Assembly: GCF_003001815.1 (NCBI RefSeq)
Contig: NZ_PVMZ01000013.1
Coordinates: forward strand, 62,001 to 126,000
Direction of reading: 5' to 3'
Origin: Actinoplanes italicus
GTDB taxonomy: Bacteria > Actinomycetota > Actinomycetes > Mycobacteriales > Micromonosporaceae
DNA length: 64,000 nt
The translations under genes were made by a program, and so were the position numbers. Position 1 is the first letter of the stretch. Every line of letters starts with the position of its first letter. Positions 41,930 to 50,857 of the stretch are shown piece by piece. Under the pieces are notes generated by a model. That model was not told where the DNA came from. It did no database searches and worked only from the letters and a program-made list of their open reading frames with translations.

Positions 41930-42857
41930 GGAAGACCCACCTCTTGCGCATCTGCCACTGGAGCACGGTCAGCGCCAGCACGATGAGGAACAGCAGGACC
42001 GAAAGGGTGGAGCCGTAACCGAAGGCGTGGAACTGGAACGCCTGCTGGTACAGGTAGTAGACGAGCACCGTGGTCGAGGTGCCCGGCCCGCCCTGCGTGA
42101 GGACGCTGATCTGCGCGAACACCTGCAACGACCCGACCACCGTGATGATCGACGTGAGCAGGATGGTCGGGCTGATCAGCGGCAGCGTGATCCGCCGGAA
42201 GACGGTCCACCGCCCGGCCCCGTCGGTGCGCGCCGCCTCGTAGAGCTCCTGTGGCACGCCCTGCAGCGCGGCCAGGAACAGAACCATGTTGAGGCCGACG
42301 TTCTTGAAGACCTGCACGACGACGACCGAGACCATGGCCGTGCCCCCCGACCGCAGCCAGTTCGGCCCGTCGATGCCGAACAGGGAGAGCAGCCCGTTGA
42401 CACCACCGTTGTCCTGCAGCAGGAAGCCCCACACGATCGTCCAGGCCAGCAGCGACACCACGACGGGCGAGAAGAACAGCACCCGGAAGAATGTCGTGCC
42501 GCGCAACTTCTGGTTCAGCAACACCGCAAGGACGAGGGCGAGACCGAGATTGAGTACGACCAGACCGATCGAGAAGAGTGCGGTGGCCCGCAGCACGCCC
42601 GGCACGTTCGGGTCCTCGGCGAGTTTGCGGTAGTTCTCGGAACCCACGAAGTCGAACGTGTCGGCGAGCACGTTCCACTCGTGCAGGCTGTACCAGACGA
42701 CCAGCACCAGTGGCAGGAACACGAACGCGACCGCACCGACCAGCGCCGGAGTGATGAACAGGTACCCGGTCAGGTGGTCGCGCCGCCGCATCGTCCAGTA
42801 CGACGGGCGGCCCGGGGCGGACCGGGCCGTGGCGGCCCGGTCCTGCAGCAGGGTCAC
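41919..42857 (-). CDS. Carbohydrate ABC transporter permease (MalF-like)
   Basis: 312 residues with six hydrophobic helices after a short basic N-terminus. The EAA loop is YEAARTDGAGRWTVFRRITL followed by PLISPTILL. GTG 42857 is chosen because it overlaps the binding-protein stop (GTGA). A longer frame upstream would run into that gene. A CUT1-type permease partner of the MalG-like protein. Confidence 0.9.
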   Translation of the reverse strand: MTLLQDRAATARSAPGRPSYWTMRRRDHLTGYLFITPALVGAVAFVFLPLVLVVWYSLHEWNVLADTFDFVGSENYRKLAEDPNVPGVLRATALFSIGLVVLNLGLALVLAVLLNQKLRGTTFFRVLFFSPVVVSLLAWTIVWGFLLQDNGGVNGLLSLFGIDGPNWLRSGGTAMVSVVVVQVFKNVGLNMVLFLAALQGVPQELYEAARTDGAGRWTVFRRITLPLISPTILLTSIITVVGSLQVFAQISVLTQGGPGTSTTVLVYYLYQQAFQFHAFGYGSTLSVLLFLIVLALTVLQWQMRKRWVFHES

Positions 42858-44095
42858 TTGGCGAGCAGCGGCTGGATCGCGGTGCACACACCGCGCAGCA
42901 CGCCGGGAATGTCGGCGTCCGGCTTCCACATCGGGTCGAGCGCGGACCGGACGGCCTGGCTGATCTCGGCGCTGCCGGTGTGGCTGGGCTTGACCACGCC
43001 GGTGGCGATGCCGTCGATGACGACGTCCTGCAGCTGTTCCGGCTTGAGCAGCGGGTTGGCCTTGGCCAGGGTGTCGGCGTTCAGCTGCGACTGCCGCGGC
43101 GGCGGGAAGAACTGGGCCAGCTTGGTGGAGTTGTCCGGGCTGGTGAAGAACTTGACGAACTCGGCCGCGGCGGCGGCGTTCTTGCCCTTCTTCATGACAC
43201 CCAGGCCACCCTGCCCGATCACCGAGTACTCACCGGACGGCCCGGCCGGCAGCGGCACCAGGGTCCAGCCGAACTTGGCCTCCTTGAGCAGCGATGCCCG
43301 CGAGATCTGGGCGATCGTCATCGCCGACTCGCCGGCGAAGAAGTCGGCGGCCACACCGGGTGCCGGCAGCGCCTTGTCGGTGAAGATCGCCTTGTGCAGG
43401 AAGGTCATCGCGTCGACCATCGGCTGCTGGTCGAAGCCGCAGGTCTTGCCGTCGGCGGTCCAGGCGTCGGCGCCCCAGCCGCGGAACACGGTGGCCAGGT
43501 TGCTCCACTCCTTGTAGTCGAAGTCGCGGATCACCAGGCCCTGCTTGCCGGTTTTGGCCGCGGTGGCCGAGGCGGCGGCCACCGCGTTCGCCCACGTCCA
43601 GTCGGCACCGGCGGGCAGCGTCTGCCCGGCCTGCTTGAGCAGGTCGTTGTTGACGAACACCCCGAACGGTGAGGTGGAGAACGGGTAGCCCATCAGCTTG
43701 CCGTCCTTCTTCCACAGCGCGGTCGCGGCGGGAGCGAGGTCGGCGGTGTTCTCGATGCTGTCGTCGAGCGGGGTGAGCGCACCGGAGGCGACGAAGTCGG
43801 GGGCGGCGCCCTCGAGGATCCAGGCGATGTCCGGTGCGTTGCCGCCGGCGATCTGCGTGGTCACCGTGGTGGTGTAGTTCTCCAGCGGCAGCGCCTCGAA
43901 GGTGACGCTGACGTCCGGCTTGGTCTTGGAGTATTCGGCGGCGATCGAGTTGAACAGTTCGACGTGGGCCGGGTTGGCCGACCAGGTGGTCATCCGCAGG
44001 GTGACCGGGCCGCCGGCCTCGGGTTCGTCGCCTCCGCAGGCGGTGAGCGAGCCGAGCAGGGCGCAGACGGATATGGCGGCAAGGGTTCGGCGCAT
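42854..44095 (-). CDS. Sugar ABC transporter substrate-binding lipoprotein
   Basis: 413 residues. Signal peptide and lipobox MRRTLAAISVCALLGSLTAC, then a family-1 extracellular solute-binding fold (VTLRMTTWSANPAHVELFNS, APDIAWILEGAAPDFVASGA, EFVKFFTSPDNSTKLAQFF). ATG 44095 has GAGGAGA upstream, 13 bases after the oxidoreductase stop. It delivers an oligo- or monosaccharide to the two permeases; the ligand is not readable. The GH-like protein encoded divergently may produce that sugar. Confidence 0.9.
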   Translation of the reverse strand: MRRTLAAISVCALLGSLTACGGDEPEAGGPVTLRMTTWSANPAHVELFNSIAAEYSKTKPDVSVTFEALPLENYTTTVTTQIAGGNAPDIAWILEGAAPDFVASGALTPLDDSIENTADLAPAATALWKKDGKLMGYPFSTSPFGVFVNNDLLKQAGQTLPAGADWTWANAVAAASATAAKTGKQGLVIRDFDYKEWSNLATVFRGWGADAWTADGKTCGFDQQPMVDAMTFLHKAIFTDKALPAPGVAADFFAGESAMTIAQISRASLLKEAKFGWTLVPLPAGPSGEYSVIGQGGLGVMKKGKNAAAAAEFVKFFTSPDNSTKLAQFFPPPRQSQLNADTLAKANPLLKPEQLQDVVIDGIATGVVKPSHTGSAEISQAVRSALDPMWKPDADIPGVLRGVCTAIQPLLAK

Positions 44096-44108
44096 CAAAG
44101 ATCTCCTC

Positions 44109-45698
44109 TCAGTAACCGCTGATGTCGGGCCAGCGCAGCTCGACACCGTCGGCGCTCAGGTGGTTCTGGAACTCGGCGAGCAGTTCGGGGGTGTTGCGGA
44201 CGGCTCGCGGGGACACGCCACGGTCGAGGCAGAAGGCGGCGAGCGCCCCGGCCACCTCACCGGCGTTCCACTCGACGGGGTGCAGCCGGTACGAGCCGTT
44301 GGTGATGTGGGTGGTGCCGATGTTCTTGCCTGCCGGCAGCAGGTTCTCGACCCGCTGGGGGATGAGCGCGCCGAGCGGGATCTCGAACGGGCACGACGCG
44401 ACGTCGATGTAGTTGTCGCCGCCGGTCGACGGGTGCAGGTCGATGCGGTACATGCCGACACCGATTGAGTCGGCATACGACGCCGCGCCCTTGTCCCCGC
44501 GGATCTCCAGGGACAGGTCCTGCTCGACGACGGTGTACTCGGCTCTGATCCGGCGGGACTCGCGGACGTACGGCGCCATGGCGAGCCCGTCGGCGCTGCC
44601 GGTGACGTCGCCGCGCAGCCGCAGGCCGGGCCAGCCGGTGCCGCCGTCGGCGCGGGGCGCCTCGGTCTGCAGCCAGTAGAGCACCGAGAACGACAGTTCC
44701 CGGGCGGCGCGTTCGACAGCGGCCGGGTCGGCTGCGTCGACGTACGGCTGCTCGAAGTAGTCGATCATCGGCCAGTTCACCAGGCAGATGTCACTCGGGT
44801 AGAGGCCGCCGGTGAAGTTGCGGCGCGCCGCGATCCGCCGGAACGTCCACAGGTTGCCGTCACCGGGGTTGACCCGCTGGTCGGCGTCGACGAGCCACGG
44901 GTCGTCGTCGGGGTTGGGGGTGAACGAGCGGGTGGAGATCTCGAGCGTGCGGGGGTTCGGGGTCTGCCACGACAGCATCGGCGCGCCCCAGAACGGCGGC
45001 TGGTAGGTGCGCCAGAAGCCGTAGTTCGCCGGCCGGTCGATGACGTGGTCGCCGTCGACGTGGTCGATGGCGAAGCACACCGACAGTGCCTGCATGTTCG
45101 CCGGATCGCCGGTCTCGGGTGCGTTCGGCTCACCCGTCTCGGTCTGCGACTCGGCGCCGGTGACGTATTCGGTTCCGGTCATCGGCAGCAGCTCGCCGGT
45201 CTCGGTGGCGTCCAGCACGTACGGCGCGGTCAGGACCAGGTCCGTACCGTTGTGGCGGACGGTGACAGCGGTGACCCGGTCGCCGTCGGTGTCCGCGGCG
45301 ACCGGCACGGCCGGTTGCAGCACGGTGAGCCGCCCCGATCCGCGGTACGGCGCGAGCATCGCCTCGATCACGGCGACCGCCACGCGCGGCTCGTGGCAGA
45401 GCCTGCTCACATGTCCGGCGCCCGGGTTGAGGTCGCGGGTCCGGCGGGCACGATCGGTCAGCGGGTAATGGGCGCGGTAGTAGTCCCGGATCCCGTCACG
45501 CAGCGCCCGGTAACTCGCCGTGACACCGAACCGTTCCACCCAGCTGTGCTCGTCCGGCGGCACGGCCTGGCTGGTCAGCTGCCCTCCGAGCCACGCGTAC
45601 TCCTCGGTCAGCAGCACGGTCCGCCCGGCCCGCAGCGCGGCCAGCGCCGCCGCCACTCCACCGAGCCCACCGCCGACGACCAGCACGTCCGCATGCAT
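44109..45698 (-). CDS. FAD-dependent oxidoreductase (FAD_oxidored family)
   Basis: 529 residues. The dinucleotide-binding motif DVLVVGGGLGGVAAALAALR is at the N-terminus and EEYAWLGGQLTSQA follows, as in PF12831-type flavoproteins often found in sugar-utilisation operons. The C-terminal LIPQRVENLLPAGKNIGTTH is the second flavin-binding block. The gene starts one base after the LacI-family regulator stop. It probably oxidises the imported sugar or a derivative in the cytoplasm, as no signal peptide is present. The substrate is unknown. Confidence 0.83.
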   Translation of the reverse strand: MHADVLVVGGGLGGVAAALAALRAGRTVLLTEEYAWLGGQLTSQAVPPDEHSWVERFGVTASYRALRDGIRDYYRAHYPLTDRARRTRDLNPGAGHVSRLCHEPRVAVAVIEAMLAPYRGSGRLTVLQPAVPVAADTDGDRVTAVTVRHNGTDLVLTAPYVLDATETGELLPMTGTEYVTGAESQTETGEPNAPETGDPANMQALSVCFAIDHVDGDHVIDRPANYGFWRTYQPPFWGAPMLSWQTPNPRTLEISTRSFTPNPDDDPWLVDADQRVNPGDGNLWTFRRIAARRNFTGGLYPSDICLVNWPMIDYFEQPYVDAADPAAVERAARELSFSVLYWLQTEAPRADGGTGWPGLRLRGDVTGSADGLAMAPYVRESRRIRAEYTVVEQDLSLEIRGDKGAASYADSIGVGMYRIDLHPSTGGDNYIDVASCPFEIPLGALIPQRVENLLPAGKNIGTTHITNGSYRLHPVEWNAGEVAGALAAFCLDRGVSPRAVRNTPELLAEFQNHLSADGVELRWPDISGY

Positions 45699-45699
45699 C

Positions 45700-46722
45700 T
45701 CAGGCACGGGCCACCGCCAGCGTCGCCCCGGTAACCGGCTCACACGGCAGCAGCCGCTGCAGCTCGCCACCGGTCCCGTCGAGGATCGCCGACAAGACCT
45801 CGACCGCCTGCCACCCCATCTCCCGCCGCGGGATCCGGAATCCGGTGAACTCCAGATCGGTGCTGGCCGGCCGGGTCGGATCACCGAGAGCCAGAAAAGA
45901 AAGATCATCCGGTACGCGCAGCGCGCGGCGCCCAGCCTCCTCGGCCAGCATCGCCCCGTCCGCGAACTCTTCCACGAAAATCGCCGTGACCTCCTGATTC
46001 AACAATTCGTCCATCACTTCGCGTGCTTCGGTGAACCGCACGTGCGCCCCGGTGACGCCGGCTTCCGCGGCGGCGGCGTTGAAGCCGCGCAGCCGGTCGG
46101 CGTGCGACTCGGCCCCCGCGCCCTCGCCCACGTACGCGATCCGCCGGTGCCCCAGCTCCACCGCCCGCCGGACCAGGGCGGCCGTGGCCGCCGGGTAGTC
46201 GGCGCCCACGTACGGCACCGGCCCGCCCGCGTCGTCGCGGCGGCCCACGCTCACGAACGGCTGCCCCTCGGCGAGCAGCCGGGCCAGTTCCTCCGGGTCG
46301 AGCCAGCGGCCCAGGAGGATGCAGCCGTCGGCCAGCCGCAGCCGGTTGTCGGACTGGAAGATCCGCCGCCGCCCGTCCACGACCGGCGCGCTGGTGAACA
46401 GCAGCAGGTCGCAGCCGATGCTCTCGGCGCACTCCTCGATCCCGACGAGGAACGGGTGGTAGAAGTCGCCGAGCCCGGCCGGGAACACCGGTTCGTAGGT
46501 GAAGACGCCCAGGAAGCGGTTGCGCTGGGCGGCGAGCCGGCGTGCGATCGGGTCGGCCACGTAGCCGGTCTTGCGGATCGCGGCGAGGACACGCTCGCGG
46601 GTCTCGGGAGCGATCCGGGCGGCGTCCTCACGCTCATTGAGCACCATCGACACGGTCGTCTGGCTGACGCCGGTCATCCGGGCGATGTCCTGCTGAGTCA
46701 CCCGCCTGCTGCTGGACGCCAC
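45700..46722 (-). CDS. LacI-family transcriptional repressor
   Basis: 340 residues. The N-terminal headpiece VTQQDIARMTGVSQTTVSMV is followed by LNERED and the hinge helix (DPIARRLAAQRNRFLGVF), then a periplasmic-binding-like sensor domain. GTG 46722 has AGGAG 6 nt upstream. It is the first gene of the sugar operon (regulator, oxidoreductase, binding protein, two permeases) and probably represses both this operon and the divergent hydrolase through the palindromes between them, released by the imported sugar. Confidence 0.9.
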   Translation of the reverse strand: MASSSRRVTQQDIARMTGVSQTTVSMVLNEREDAARIAPETRERVLAAIRKTGYVADPIARRLAAQRNRFLGVFTYEPVFPAGLGDFYHPFLVGIEECAESIGCDLLLFTSAPVVDGRRRIFQSDNRLRLADGCILLGRWLDPEELARLLAEGQPFVSVGRRDDAGGPVPYVGADYPAATAALVRRAVELGHRRIAYVGEGAGAESHADRLRGFNAAAAEAGVTGAHVRFTEAREVMDELLNQEVTAIFVEEFADGAMLAEEAGRRALRVPDDLSFLALGDPTRPASTDLEFTGFRIPRREMGWQAVEVLSAILDGTGGELQRLLPCEPVTGATLAVARA

Positions 46723-46745
46723 GAGGGTCTCCTCTGTTACGCCGG

Positions 46746-46826
46746 TAATACGCATTAACAAACTGGGGAGATCGTGGGGCACCGCGTCGGCGGCCGTCAA
46801 GGAAACCCCAGGAGTAATAGGTATTA
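46746..46826. promoter_or_regulatory. Pair of TAAT-N4-ATTA operators in the divergent intergenic region
   Basis: TAATACGCATTA (46746-46757) and TAATAGGTATTA (46815-46826) are near-identical palindromes of the form TAAT-N4-ATTA, 69 bases apart centre to centre. AT-rich sites in such GC-rich DNA stand out. They lie between the LacI-family gene and the divergent hydrolase gene, as expected for operators of that regulator; looping between the two is possible. Confidence 0.65.
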
Positions 46827-46909
46827 GCACCTTGACCAGGTCAGTTAACGATGACGAAACTTCGATGCATCGCGATGCTCGTCTCCCGTACCCGCAAAGG
46901 GGTTGGACC

Positions 46910-47854
46910 TTGAATCGACGCTCCCTGATCAAAGGCGCCGCCGTGACCGGTGCCGCCGGCCTGTTCGCCTCGCCCCGCGCGGCCCAGGCCGCCGGACCGG
47001 CCGGTATGCCGACCTACCGATATCTGCGCGACGCGCTCACCATGCCGCTGCGCTACAACCCGACCGGCGAGTTCATCTTCCCGTGCATCCGCGGCGTCTA
47101 CGACAAGATCAGCGGGGCCCGCGGCCGTTACTACCTGTACTACGCGCCGCATGAGAAGCCCGGCGGCATCTGCGTGGCGTACGCGAACTCGCTGGCCGGC
47201 CCGTTCACCGAGTACACCGCCAACCCGGTGATCGACAACGTGCTGCCGAGCACCACGGTCTCCCACGTGTCGTCACCGCACGTGACGTGGATCCCGGCGG
47301 CGAAGCAGTTCTACCTCTACTACCACGGCGAGAACACCACGACCCGGGTCGCGCGCTCCTCTGACGGGCTCACGTTCCGTGACGAGACGCCGATCCTCAG
47401 CACCCGGCTCGTGCCCGGCCTGACCGAGACGTCGTACGCACGGGTCTTCGCGCACAGCGGCCGCTACGTGATGGTCTACATGGGCGTGCTCGGCGGGAAG
47501 CGGCACATCTATCACGGATGGTCACCGAACGGCTGGGACCAGTGGCAGTTCGCCCAGACGCCGCTGATCAACCCGGCCGGCGACGGCCTGACCGACATCT
47601 CCGGCCCGCACGTCGTCGTCCGCAACGGCACCACGTACGTCGCCTACCACGGCAACGACGGCAGGATGCGGATCACCGAGGTCGGCAACAACTTCGACCG
47701 TGAGGTCCACCTCGGCGTCTTTCACACCCCGATCGCGTCCGACAACGGCCGGGCCGCCGCGCCGTCGTTCGGCACCGACGGGGGCGTGGAGTACATGTTC
47801 TACGAGGCCGGCGCCCGCCTGAACGCCCGCATCTGCATCGCCCGCGCCGTCTGA
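46910..47854 (+). CDS. Tat-exported beta-propeller glycoside hydrolase-like protein (GH43-like)
   Basis: 314 residues from TTG 46910, preceded by AAAGGGG. The start gives NRRSLIKGAAVTGAAGLFAS, a twin-arginine signal. The mature part has five-bladed propeller blocks with YYLYYAPHEKPGGICVAYAN, QFYLYYHGENTTTRVARSSD, YVMVYMGVLGGKRHIYHGWS and TTYVAYHGNDGRMRITEVGN, like GH43/GH-clan F proteins. Catalytic acids cannot be assigned with confidence. It is divergent from the sugar-import operon and probably shares its operators, so it may release the transported sugar outside the cell. Confidence 0.72.
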   Translation: MNRRSLIKGAAVTGAAGLFASPRAAQAAGPAGMPTYRYLRDALTMPLRYNPTGEFIFPCIRGVYDKISGARGRYYLYYAPHEKPGGICVAYANSLAGPFTEYTANPVIDNVLPSTTVSHVSSPHVTWIPAAKQFYLYYHGENTTTRVARSSDGLTFRDETPILSTRLVPGLTETSYARVFAHSGRYVMVYMGVLGGKRHIYHGWSPNGWDQWQFAQTPLINPAGDGLTDISGPHVVVRNGTTYVAYHGNDGRMRITEVGNNFDREVHLGVFHTPIASDNGRAAAPSFGTDGGVEYMFYEAGARLNARICIARAV

Positions 47855-47865
47855 CCAGCATGGAT

Positions 47866-47894
47866 GCGGCGCCCGCAGGTCAGGCGGGCGCCGC
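47866..47894. terminator. Bidirectional terminator between convergent genes
   Basis: GCGGCGCCCGC (47866-47876) and GCGGGCGCCGC (47884-47894) pair perfectly around a 7-base loop, between the GH43-like stop and the stop of the BtrH-like gene on the other strand. Confidence 0.85.
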
Positions 47895-47902
47895 TCCGGC
47901 CG

Positions 47903-49159
47903 TCACAGCGTGCGCAGCACCTCGACCGCCTCGGCCTCCGCGGCGTGCACCGCGCGCAGCCGGTCGGCCAGAAGGCCCAGATCAGGCGCCACCGGCGGCT
48001 TCCCGTCGAGTTCGTCCCGGCGCTGCCACAGTTCCGCAGCAGCCTCGGCCCGGCCGGCCGCGCCGTCGTCGCCCAGTGCGACACCCTCGGCCACCGCCGC
48101 CGACAGGTCGCGCAGGCGGGCGTACTCCGGGACGTCGGCCGGCAGCGCGGCCTCGGCGAAGGCGTGCCAGCGGCGGTCGGCCTCGCGGAATGCCTCCGCG
48201 GCCTGGGCCGCCCGTTCACCGAGCAGCGGCGTGGCCTCGTCGAGGAAGTCCGCGTACAGGCCGCGCAGGTGACCGCCGCTCATGCCGACCGGCTCCACCT
48301 CCTCCCATACCGTCAGCATCGCGGTGGCCAGTCCGCGGCCGTCCGCGAAGACGGTCGGCCAGCCCTTCGCGTTGCGCCGGTCGGTGAGCAGCTTCGCCCA
48401 CTTCTGCCAGGCCGGCAGCGCGAACGACGTGGACGTGCCGCCCAGGTGCCCGGCACATTCCCGGATCCCGTCGCGAACCACGCCGGCGAGGTCCTCCGGC
48501 GCGGCCGCCTTTTCCACCACGACGAGCTTGTTGCGGTACGAGACGACGCGCGCCCGCGCCCGGTGCAGCGCGTCGGCCGGGACCGTCAGCGGACGGGTGT
48601 TGCGGTCGTCGACGCGTACCCCGGTATCGGTGGCCGCGTAGGCGACGACCGCATGGCCGCCGTGCGCCTCCAGGTGTGGCGGCAGGTCCCAGTACCCGGC
48701 CAGGTACCGGTCCGGGACCACGATCGCCCGCTCGCCCGCCGCCAGCGCCGCGTCGAGGGCGGCCGCCGCGCCCTTGGCTCCCGATGTGGTGTGCACCCGG
48801 TAGCGGGCACCGAGCCGGTCCAGCACCTGATCGGTCCAGTCGAGATAGTTCCACCGGCGCCGGAAACCCAGCGTCAGGTGGCAGGTGTCGTGCGCGGCGA
48901 ACTCCCAGAGGATGTACCCGGCGCCGAGGCCGCCACCGATGCCGAGGACCATCGCCTCGGACAGTCCGACTCCGTGGCTTGCGAGCACGTGCGCCACGGC
49001 GGCGGTCTCCGGGTGCAGTCCACCACGCAGCGGCCAGTCGTGGTCGGTGGCGGGCCGTTCGGTGTCGCCGACCACGTGCCGGCGGGCGGCGGCGTACCGC
49101 TCGCCGGTCCGGGCCATCCGCGCACGGATGCGGGCCTTGAGATGTTTCTGCTCGGTCAT
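47903..49159 (-). CDS. BtrH N-terminal / DUF4872-type protein
   Basis: 418 residues. The N-terminal third matches the BtrH type (HPETAAVAHVLASHGVGLSE, MVLGIGGGLGAGYILWEF), a cysteine-protease-like fold known from butirosin biosynthesis, where BtrH transfers an acyl group from a carrier protein. The middle region (GHAVVAYAATDTGVRVDDRN) carries a likely active-site histidine and aspartate, and the C-terminal half is the helical DUF4872-like part. The usual nucleophile position, before or within GLHPETAA, shows no cysteine I can identify. No carrier protein or aminoglycoside genes are nearby. Confidence 0.7.
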   Translation of the reverse strand: MTEQKHLKARIRARMARTGERYAAARRHVVGDTERPATDHDWPLRGGLHPETAAVAHVLASHGVGLSEAMVLGIGGGLGAGYILWEFAAHDTCHLTLGFRRRWNYLDWTDQVLDRLGARYRVHTTSGAKGAAAALDAALAAGERAIVVPDRYLAGYWDLPPHLEAHGGHAVVAYAATDTGVRVDDRNTRPLTVPADALHRARARVVSYRNKLVVVEKAAAPEDLAGVVRDGIRECAGHLGGTSTSFALPAWQKWAKLLTDRRNAKGWPTVFADGRGLATAMLTVWEEVEPVGMSGGHLRGLYADFLDEATPLLGERAAQAAEAFREADRRWHAFAEAALPADVPEYARLRDLSAAVAEGVALGDDGAAGRAEAAAELWQRRDELDGKPPVAPDLGLLADRLRAVHAAEAEAVEVLRTL

Positions 49160-49338
49160 CGCTGTCCCGTCCGGTCACACGCACGCCGCGAACCCCACGC
49201 GGCAGCGGTGCGCACAACCGTCGGTGTGTCTCAGCGTCGAACGGTCGCTCTCCCGAGGCCGGACACCCCTTTGCCTCCGCGGTGCCGGGCGGCGTGGGCG
49301 CCCGGGAGGAGGTTGGGCACGGGAGCGTGCCGCCGCCA

Positions 49339-49443
49339 CTGTACCGCAGCCACGGCCTGGTCGACTTCGTCCACCTGACGATCTTCCCGGTATTGACCGG
49401 TCAGACCGGCACCGACCCGGTCTTCAAGGGCGCGGCTGATTCG
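49339..49443 (+). pseudogene. Remnant of a dihydrofolate reductase/RibD C-terminal domain protein
   Basis: SHGLVDFVHLTIFPVLTGQT and GTDPVFKGAAD match the C-terminal strand region of RibD_C/DHFR-like reductases (GLVDEYHLTIFPVLTGQTG type). The preceding catalytic 130 residues are absent, and the frame runs on into unrelated sequence and stops at 49486. Clearly a fragment. Confidence 0.65.
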
Positions 49444-49610
49444 ATTTTCTCAGGCGCGTTGAGACAGCGGTACGCCACAGCCGGGTGACGTCGTGGTTGG
49501 ACGGCACCCAGGTCGCCGGAGCGTCGACCGGGGCGTGGGCGCCGGGTGTGGCGTCGATGACGTGGCGCAGTACCACTCGCCGTCGGCGACCCGGGTCCAG
49601 GCGGGCCCGT

Positions 49611-49990
49611 CGAAAATGGAGGCCGAGAACGGCACCCTCACCGGTGGCGCCGTGAAGGCCACCGGCCACACCGGAACCGGCTTCGTCGGCGGCTCAACCC
49701 GCGGCAACCGCGGCGCGGCGCGAACCTCCGTCGCCGTCACGGTTACCGCCGCCGGACAGCACAACCTCACGCTGTGTCACGCCAACGGGGCCCGTTCGAT
49801 CAAGATCCTTTCGCTGTACGTCAACGGCGCTCTTGTCGAGCGTCTGTCGCTGGGCGCCACCGCCAACTGGGGCATCCGGTTCACCCAGACCATCAGCGCG
49901 GCACTGAACGCCGGACCGAACACGGACGCCATCCGGTTCGGCAGTGCCGACTCGGCCATCGCCGGACATCACAGCGGATGCCTCACTCTC
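49611..49990 (+). pseudogene. Orphan CBM35-like carbohydrate-binding fragment
   Basis: SKMEAENGTLTGGAVKATGH, TSVAVTVTAAGQHNLTLCHA and ILSLYVNGALVERLSLGATA are the beta-sandwich blocks of a CBM35/CBM6 module, normally the C-terminal appendage of a secreted glycosidase. No catalytic domain precedes it in frame and no signal peptide is present. After about 49970 the frame reads unrelated residues. Probably the tail of a lost secreted enzyme. Confidence 0.55.
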
Positions 49991-50151
49991 GGCCCTGTTT
50001 GCCCTGCTCAGGAGGTTATGCGAAACGCAGCTCACGTGTCCGTTGAGGTATCCCTCATCGGACGGCAGGGGTACGCTGAAGGCCGACAGCGTCGAACTAC
50101 CGCCCTCCGGGCATGGCGCGGCCACCGAGCCGAGGCCCCCTGGGGTGTGTG

Positions 50152-50857
50152 ATGACACAGGACGCGCTGGAGAGAGTCAACAACGTCGATGGAATGGTCA
50201 GTGCGGCGCAGTCCGTGCTCGTGGTGGCCCTGCAGGCCTACATCGCCATCGACACCGACGGCCGGGTGAAAGGATGGAACCCCGCCGCCGAGCGGATCTT
50301 CGGCCACACCGCCGCCCAAGCCTGCGACCGTGACGTCGCCGACCTGATCGTCCCCGCAGGGTCCCGTGACGCGCACCGCGCCGGCCTGGCCCCACCTTGC
50401 CGCCGGTGCACCCGGCTGCCGTGTCGGACAGCAGTTGCAGCTCAGCGCACTGCACCGCGACGGCCACGAGTTCCCGATCGAGCTGACCCCGACCGTCGCC
50501 GAGGAACCCGGCGGGCGGATGTTCCACGCCTTCGCCCACGACATCACCAACGCCCGCCGGGCCGTCCGGTTCGCCGACGTCGAGGTCGCCCTGGCCCTGG
50601 GACTGCGCCCGGACCATCGTCTGAGCCGTCGCCGACACCGGTATCGGCATCCCCCGCACTGTGAACGGCCGCGGCTGTTCCGCCGCCTCTACCGTGCCTC
50701 CACCGCCCTGGACCAACCCATCCCCGGCACAGCGCTGGGCCTGGTCATCACCCGCACCATCGTCGAACGTCACCACGGGGCCATCGCCTTGGCCGAGCAC
50801 ACCGGGCCCGGCACCACCTTCGTGGTGTGACTGCCCAGCACGGCAGCCAACGCCTGA
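50152..50857 (+). pseudogene. Degraded PAS / histidine-kinase gene
   Basis: ATG 50152 opens a PAS domain (LQAYIAIDTDGRVKGWNPAA, ERIFGHTAAQACDRDVADL). Near 50390 the reading moves to another frame (QLSALHRDGHEFPIELTPTV, AFAHDITNA). The kinase domain is mostly deleted: VADTGIGIP (N/G1 box) appears near 50620 in a different frame, then LFRRLYRASTALDQPIPGTA plus LGLVITRTIVERHHG as the last ATP-binding part. A TGA at 50828 replaces the CGA seen in a nearby duplicate; the ancestral stop is at 50855. At least two frameshifts and a deletion. Confidence 0.8.
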
